From contig JAHFPU010000002.1 of assembly GCA_023266635.1 (NCBI GenBank), positions 1 through 43,974 on the forward strand: 43,974 nucleotides of DNA, in the 5' to 3' direction. How positions within the stretch are numbered: position 1 is the stretch's first letter; the number at the start of each line of letters is the position of its first letter. Shown here piece after piece: positions 40,247 to 43,974 of the stretch. The notes beneath the pieces were generated by a model. The model was not told the origin of the DNA, searched no databases, and worked only from the letters and a program-made list of their open reading frames with translations. This DNA comes from Sphingobium sp. (lineage in GTDB: Bacteria > Pseudomonadota > Alphaproteobacteria > Sphingomonadales > Sphingomonadaceae). The translations under genes were made by a program, and so were the position numbers.

Positions 40247-41469
40247 CAGCGCGCGCTTCCGGCCGTACCGTTTGCTTTGCCCGGCTGAGCCGGCGACGCA
40301 GCATCAGGCTGCGGCGCCTGCGCGGGATCGGAGGTTGGCGTATTGGTGTTGCGCGGCGTGATCTTGCCTTCATGCGGCGTCACGGGGATGCCGGGCTGCA
40401 GACGTGCCAGCCCGTCGATCACGATCTTCTCGCCGGGCTTCAGGCCCTCGCGGATTACGCGTAGCCCCTCTACCATCGGCCCGGTTTCGACCGGGCGAGC
40501 CGCTGTTTTGCCATCCTTGCCGACAAGATAGACCAGCTTGCGGGTCTGGTCGGTGACGATCGCCTCGTCCGGTACCAGCAGCGCCTTGTAGGTGCCCGAT
40601 CCGAGCAGGCGGGCACGGCCGAACATGCCGGGCACCAGGAAGCCCTTGGGATTGGCCACTTCGGCATGGGCGCGGATCGTGCCGCTATTATTGTCGATCG
40701 CGTTGTCGACGAAGATCATCCGGCCATGCCAGTTGTATCCCGTCTCGTCAGCAAGCTGGATGTCCACCGGATTGGCGGCATAGCGAGAGGATGCGCGCTC
40801 GCCCTTCGCGGCCTGACGGATATATTTGAGGTAGAAGCTCTCGGCGCCCTCGAAGCTGAACCAGATCGGGTCGACGGTGACCACCGTGGTCAACAGCGTC
40901 TGGCCGGCGTTCACATAATCACCGATCGCAACGCGCCGGTCGGAGACCCGTCCGCTGATCGGCGCGCGAACCGACGTGAAGCCAAGGTCCAGCGCGCGGG
41001 CGTCCGCCGCCGCCTTTGCCGCCGCCAGATCGGCCTGCGCCGACCGCAGCGTCGCCAGCTTGGTCTCATTCTCTTCCTGGCTGACGGCCTGGAATTTGCG
41101 CAGTTCCTCCGACCGCTTCATCTCGCTCTGCGCATTGGTGAGCGCCGCCTGCGAGCGCAGTACCTGTGCCTTCGCCTGCTCCAGCGCCGCGCGATAAGGG
41201 CGCGGGTCGATCTGGAACAGCAACTGCCCGGCGGTTACGCCAAGGCCTGCACGGAAATTGATGCTGGTGACCTGCCCCGACACGCGCGGCATGACTTCCA
41301 CGCCCTGCACGGCCTCGAAACGGCCGACATATTCGTCCCAGTCAGTGACGTCGCGCTGTAGCGGCTGGGCGATGGTAACGCCAGGGGGCGGTGGAGCAGG
41401 AGGTTTTCCGCCGGAACAGGCCGACAGGAGGGCCATTGCAAGGGCGGCGGAGAAGGGGAGCAGGCGCAT
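40246..41469 (-). CDS. RND efflux periplasmic adaptor (MFP)
   Basis: MRLLPFSAALAMALLSACSGGKPPAPPPPGVTIAQPLQRDVTDWDEYVGRFEAVQGVEVMPRVSGQVTSINFRAG; lipoprotein adaptor. Confidence 0.95.
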   Translation of the reverse strand: MRLLPFSAALAMALLSACSGGKPPAPPPPGVTIAQPLQRDVTDWDEYVGRFEAVQGVEVMPRVSGQVTSINFRAGLGVTAGQLLFQIDPRPYRAALEQAKAQVLRSQAALTNAQSEMKRSEELRKFQAVSQEENETKLATLRSAQADLAAAKAAADARALDLGFTSVRAPISGRVSDRRVAIGDYVNAGQTLLTTVVTVDPIWFSFEGAESFYLKYIRQAAKGERASSRYAANPVDIQLADETGYNWHGRMIFVDNAIDNNSGTIRAHAEVANPKGFLVPGMFGRARLLGSGTYKALLVPDEAIVTDQTRKLVYLVGKDGKTAARPVETGPMVEGLRVIREGLKPGEKIVIDGLARLQPGIPVTPHEGKITPRNTNTPTSDPAQAPQPDAASPAQPGKANGTAGSAR

Positions 41470-41570
41470 GGCGGCTATTTGTTGCGGCGCAGCAAGGATT
41501 GCAAGATGCAACTCATATTTTTTTCCCCTGCTTTGGAAGGCGCGATCGCGTGCGCTTACCCTATCCTACA

Positions 41571-42122
41571 TCAATGCCCGTCGAAATCCATAAGTGCGAA
41601 GGTCGGCAGGCCATCAGCCGCCAGCGCCTTCATGCCGCCGAGCGCCGGAAGATTGATGGCGAACAGCGCCATCGCAACCTCCGCCCCCTGTTCGCGGAGC
41701 AACTGCCCGGCCGCCAGCGCCGTCCCGCCAGTGGCGATCAGGTCGTCGACCAGAACAACGCGAGCCCCCATCGGCACCTGCCCGTCATGCATCTCCAGCC
41801 GGTCCGTGCCATATTCCAGCACATAATCGACGCCCACCGTCTTGCCGGGCAGCTTGCCCGCCTTGCGGATCGGCACGAAGCCGGTTCCTAGCGCTACCGC
41901 GAGCGCCGCGCCCAGAATAAACCCCCGCGCCTCTATTCCGGCAACGAAGTCCGCGTCGACCGGGCGCGCAATGGCCGCCAGTTCACCGATCACCGCCTTC
42001 AATCCTGCGGGATCGGCGAGCAGCGTGGTGATGTCACGGAACTGGATGCCGGGCTTGGGGAAGTCCGGGATCGCGCGCACCAATGCCTTCAGATCGTCTC
42101 GGGTCAGGTCATTGCCGCTCAC
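41571..42122 (-). CDS. apt: Adenine phosphoribosyltransferase
   Basis: (V)SGNDLTRDDLKALVRAIPDFPKPGIQFRDITTLLADPAG...ARVVLVDDLIATGGTALAA PRPP loop; GTG start at 42122. Confidence 0.94.
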   Translation of the reverse strand: MSGNDLTRDDLKALVRAIPDFPKPGIQFRDITTLLADPAGLKAVIGELAAIARPVDADFVAGIEARGFILGAALAVALGTGFVPIRKAGKLPGKTVGVDYVLEYGTDRLEMHDGQVPMGARVVLVDDLIATGGTALAAGQLLREQGAEVAMALFAINLPALGGMKALAADGLPTFALMDFDGH

Positions 42123-42222
42123 AGGAGCTTCTCCCTCAGCCTCAAACACGAACGGCGCGGTCCCAGTCAGGGTCCGCGCCGCTCGTCTTATATCATGCCG
42201 CGCGTTTCCGGGCGGCTGCGCC

Positions 42223-43065
42223 TCAATGCTTCTTGTCTGCCCAGATGCTCCGGTAGGACATGTAGGCAAGGCCAGTCGCGATCAGCAGGAAGAAGATGAC
42301 GGCAAGGCCAGTGCTCTTCCGATTCTCCAGCTTCGGCTCGGCGGTCCACATCAGGAATGCGGAAACGTCGGTCGCCATCTGGTCCACGGTCGCCTTGGTG
42401 CCGTCGCTGTAGGTCACCTGACCTTCGCTCGACAGGGGCGGCGGCATCGCCAGGTTCAGGTTCGCGAAGTACGGATTATAATGCAGGCCCTCGGGCGTCT
42501 TCACGTCCGGGAACTTCTTCAGCAGGTCAGCGGGCTGCGCCTGATATCCCGTCAGCAGCGAGTGGATATAGGCCGGACCGTCATGCCGCGCCTTCGCCAT
42601 CAGCGACAGGTCTGGCGGAATGGCGTTATTGTTCGCCGCCGCCGCCGCGACATTGTTCGCGAAGGGCTTGGGGAAGTGATCGGCCGGAACCGGATCGCGC
42701 GTCGAGGGCTCGCCGGTCTTCGGGTCGACGTCAGGCGTCTTGATCGACCACTGCTTGGCGATCGCCTTCACCTCGGGTTCGGAATAGCCCAGCTGCTCCA
42801 GGTCGCGGAACGCAACGAACTTCAGGCTGTGGCAGGCCGAGCAGACCTCCTTGAAAACCTGGAAGCCGCGCTGCAGCTGCTGCCGGTCATAATGACCGAG
42901 CGGACCGTTGAAGGAGAACTCGACCTCCTTCGGGTGGAGATGGAATTCCTCCTCGGCCGTCTTGGCGGGCGGATCAGTCAGATAGGCATAGGTGCTCGCT
43001 CCGAAGGAGTAGAGCATGAAGCCTGAGAAGAAGACGCCGATGGCGATCAGGATGGCGCGAAGCAT
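42223..43065 (-). CDS. petC: Cytochrome c1 of the cytochrome bc1 complex
   Basis: LQRGFQVFKEVCSACHSLKFVAFRDL heme motif CSACH; YNPYFANLNLAMPPPLS; C-terminal TM anchor. Confidence 0.96.
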   Translation of the reverse strand: MLRAILIAIGVFFSGFMLYSFGASTYAYLTDPPAKTAEEEFHLHPKEVEFSFNGPLGHYDRQQLQRGFQVFKEVCSACHSLKFVAFRDLEQLGYSEPEVKAIAKQWSIKTPDVDPKTGEPSTRDPVPADHFPKPFANNVAAAAANNNAIPPDLSLMAKARHDGPAYIHSLLTGYQAQPADLLKKFPDVKTPEGLHYNPYFANLNLAMPPPLSSEGQVTYSDGTKATVDQMATDVSAFLMWTAEPKLENRKSTGLAVIFFLLIATGLAYMSYRSIWADKKH

Positions 43066-43080
43066 GTCCGGTGGGTCCCC

Positions 43081-43974
43081 TTATTCGGCCGGTACGGCGG
43101 CGGGCTCTTCGCCCTGCAGATTGTGCTTGGCCAGCACTGCCTCGGTGATCGAGTTAGGCAGCGGCAGCGGCTTTTCGAACATTGCGATCAGCGGCAGGAT
43201 GATCAGGAAGTGCGCGAAGTAGTAGGCCGCCGCGAACTGCGAGATCATGACATAGCCCGCCGTCGCAGGCGCGCCGCCGCACCAGCCCAGGATCACCACG
43301 TCGACGCACAGCACGATGAAGAACTGCTTGAAGATCGGGCGGAACTTGCCGGAACGAACCGGCGAGTTGTCCAGCCAGGGCAGGAAGAACAGCAGCAGGA
43401 TCGCCGAGAACATCGCCAGCACGCCAAGCAGCTTGGCCGGCACGAAGAAGAAGTCGAAGGTGAAGGCGCGCAGGATCGCGTAGAACGGCCAGAAATACCA
43501 TTCAGGCACAATGTGCGCTGGGGTCGAGAGCGGGTTAGCCTCGATATAATTGTCCGGATGCCCCAGATAGTTGGGCGCAAAGAACAGCAGCAGGCAGAAC
43601 AGGATGAGGAAGATACCTGCCCCGAAACCGTCCTTCGCCGTATAGTAGGGGTGGAACGGCACCGTGTCCTGCGGACCCTTCACATCGACGCCGGTCGGGT
43701 TGTTGGAACCCGGAATATGCAGCGCCCAGATGTGCAGGATGATGACGCCCGCGATCACGAACGGCAGCAGATAGTGCAGCGAGAAGAAGCGGTTCAACGA
43801 GGCGTTGCCCGGCGCGAAACCGCCCAGCAGCCAGGTTTGGATCGGCTCGCCGACCACCGGAATGGCCCCGAAGAGCCCGGTGATGACCTTCGCCCCCCAA
43901 TAGGACATCTGGCCCCAGGGAAGCACATAGCCCATGAAGGCGGTCGCCATCATCAGCAGGTAGATGACCAGGCC
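43081..43974 (-). CDS. petB: Cytochrome b of the bc1 complex (5' end beyond window)
   Basis: ...[67 protein letters not shown]...[15 protein letters not shown]. Confidence 0.97.
   Translation of the reverse strand, partial: GLVIYLLMMATAFMGYVLPWGQMSYWGAKVITGLFGAIPVVGEPIQTWLLGGFAPGNASLNRFFSLHYLLPFVIAGVIILHIWALHIPGSNNPTGVDVKGPQDTVPFHPYYTAKDGFGAGIFLILFCLLLFFAPNYLGHPDNYIEANPLSTPAHIVPEWYFWPFYAILRAFTFDFFFVPAKLLGVLAMFSAILLLFFLPWLDNSPVRSGKFRPIFKQFFIVLCVDVVILGWCGGAPATAGYVMISQFAAAYYFAHFLIILPLIAMFEKPLPLPNSITEAVLAKHNLQGEEPAAVPAE

Noticed and set aside
35622-41469. RND efflux operon as something novel
   Set aside because: All three subunits match standard MFP/HAE1-RND/OMF families in normal order with short overlaps; no local regulator, nothing unusual.
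41571-43974. apt downstream of petB-petC as an unusual fusion of functions
   Set aside because: Simple co-directional neighbours with a normal intergenic gap; likely just conserved synteny in this lineage.

Overview
Chromosomal window of high-GC alphaproteobacterial type; gene content and intergenic repeats look Sphingomonadaceae (inference). Most of it is ordinary core and metabolic sequence: aldehyde dehydrogenase/DUF779/DUF3422/FIST cluster (-); a MucR-family regulator with a basic histone-H1-like tail; a leucine/isovalerate catabolic operon (ivd, mccB, NTF2-like, mccA, MaoC; -) with a divergent LysR gene; malic enzyme; M28-type peptidase; GGDEF protein; TamA/TamB pair; small zinc-ribbon protein; DUF885 protein; degenerate-receiver/MarR-like regulator; tRNA-Val(TAC); glmS; cobalamin genes (cobQ, cbiB, cobC, and cobU divergent); BI-1 family protein; zf-TFIIB protein; RND tripartite efflux operon; apt; petC; partial petB. 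I saw no CRISPR array, phage, transposase or toxin-antitoxin locus. The observations most worth a second look are: (1) LysR-type palindromes in the lysR/ivd divergent gap, one of them overlapping the lysR start codon, suggesting a leaderless autoregulated regulator of a leucine operon; (2) an intergenic repeat whose edge supplies the Shine-Dalgarno of mccB inside a long stem; (3) an AT-rich island with palindromes upstream of a zinc-ligand-less MucR with an H1-like tail; (4) a pseudo-receiver/MarR fusion preceded by a pair of similar palindromes; (5) a hairpin that would sequester the cobC Shine-Dalgarno. All annotations are from reading the sequence and translations; no database search was run.
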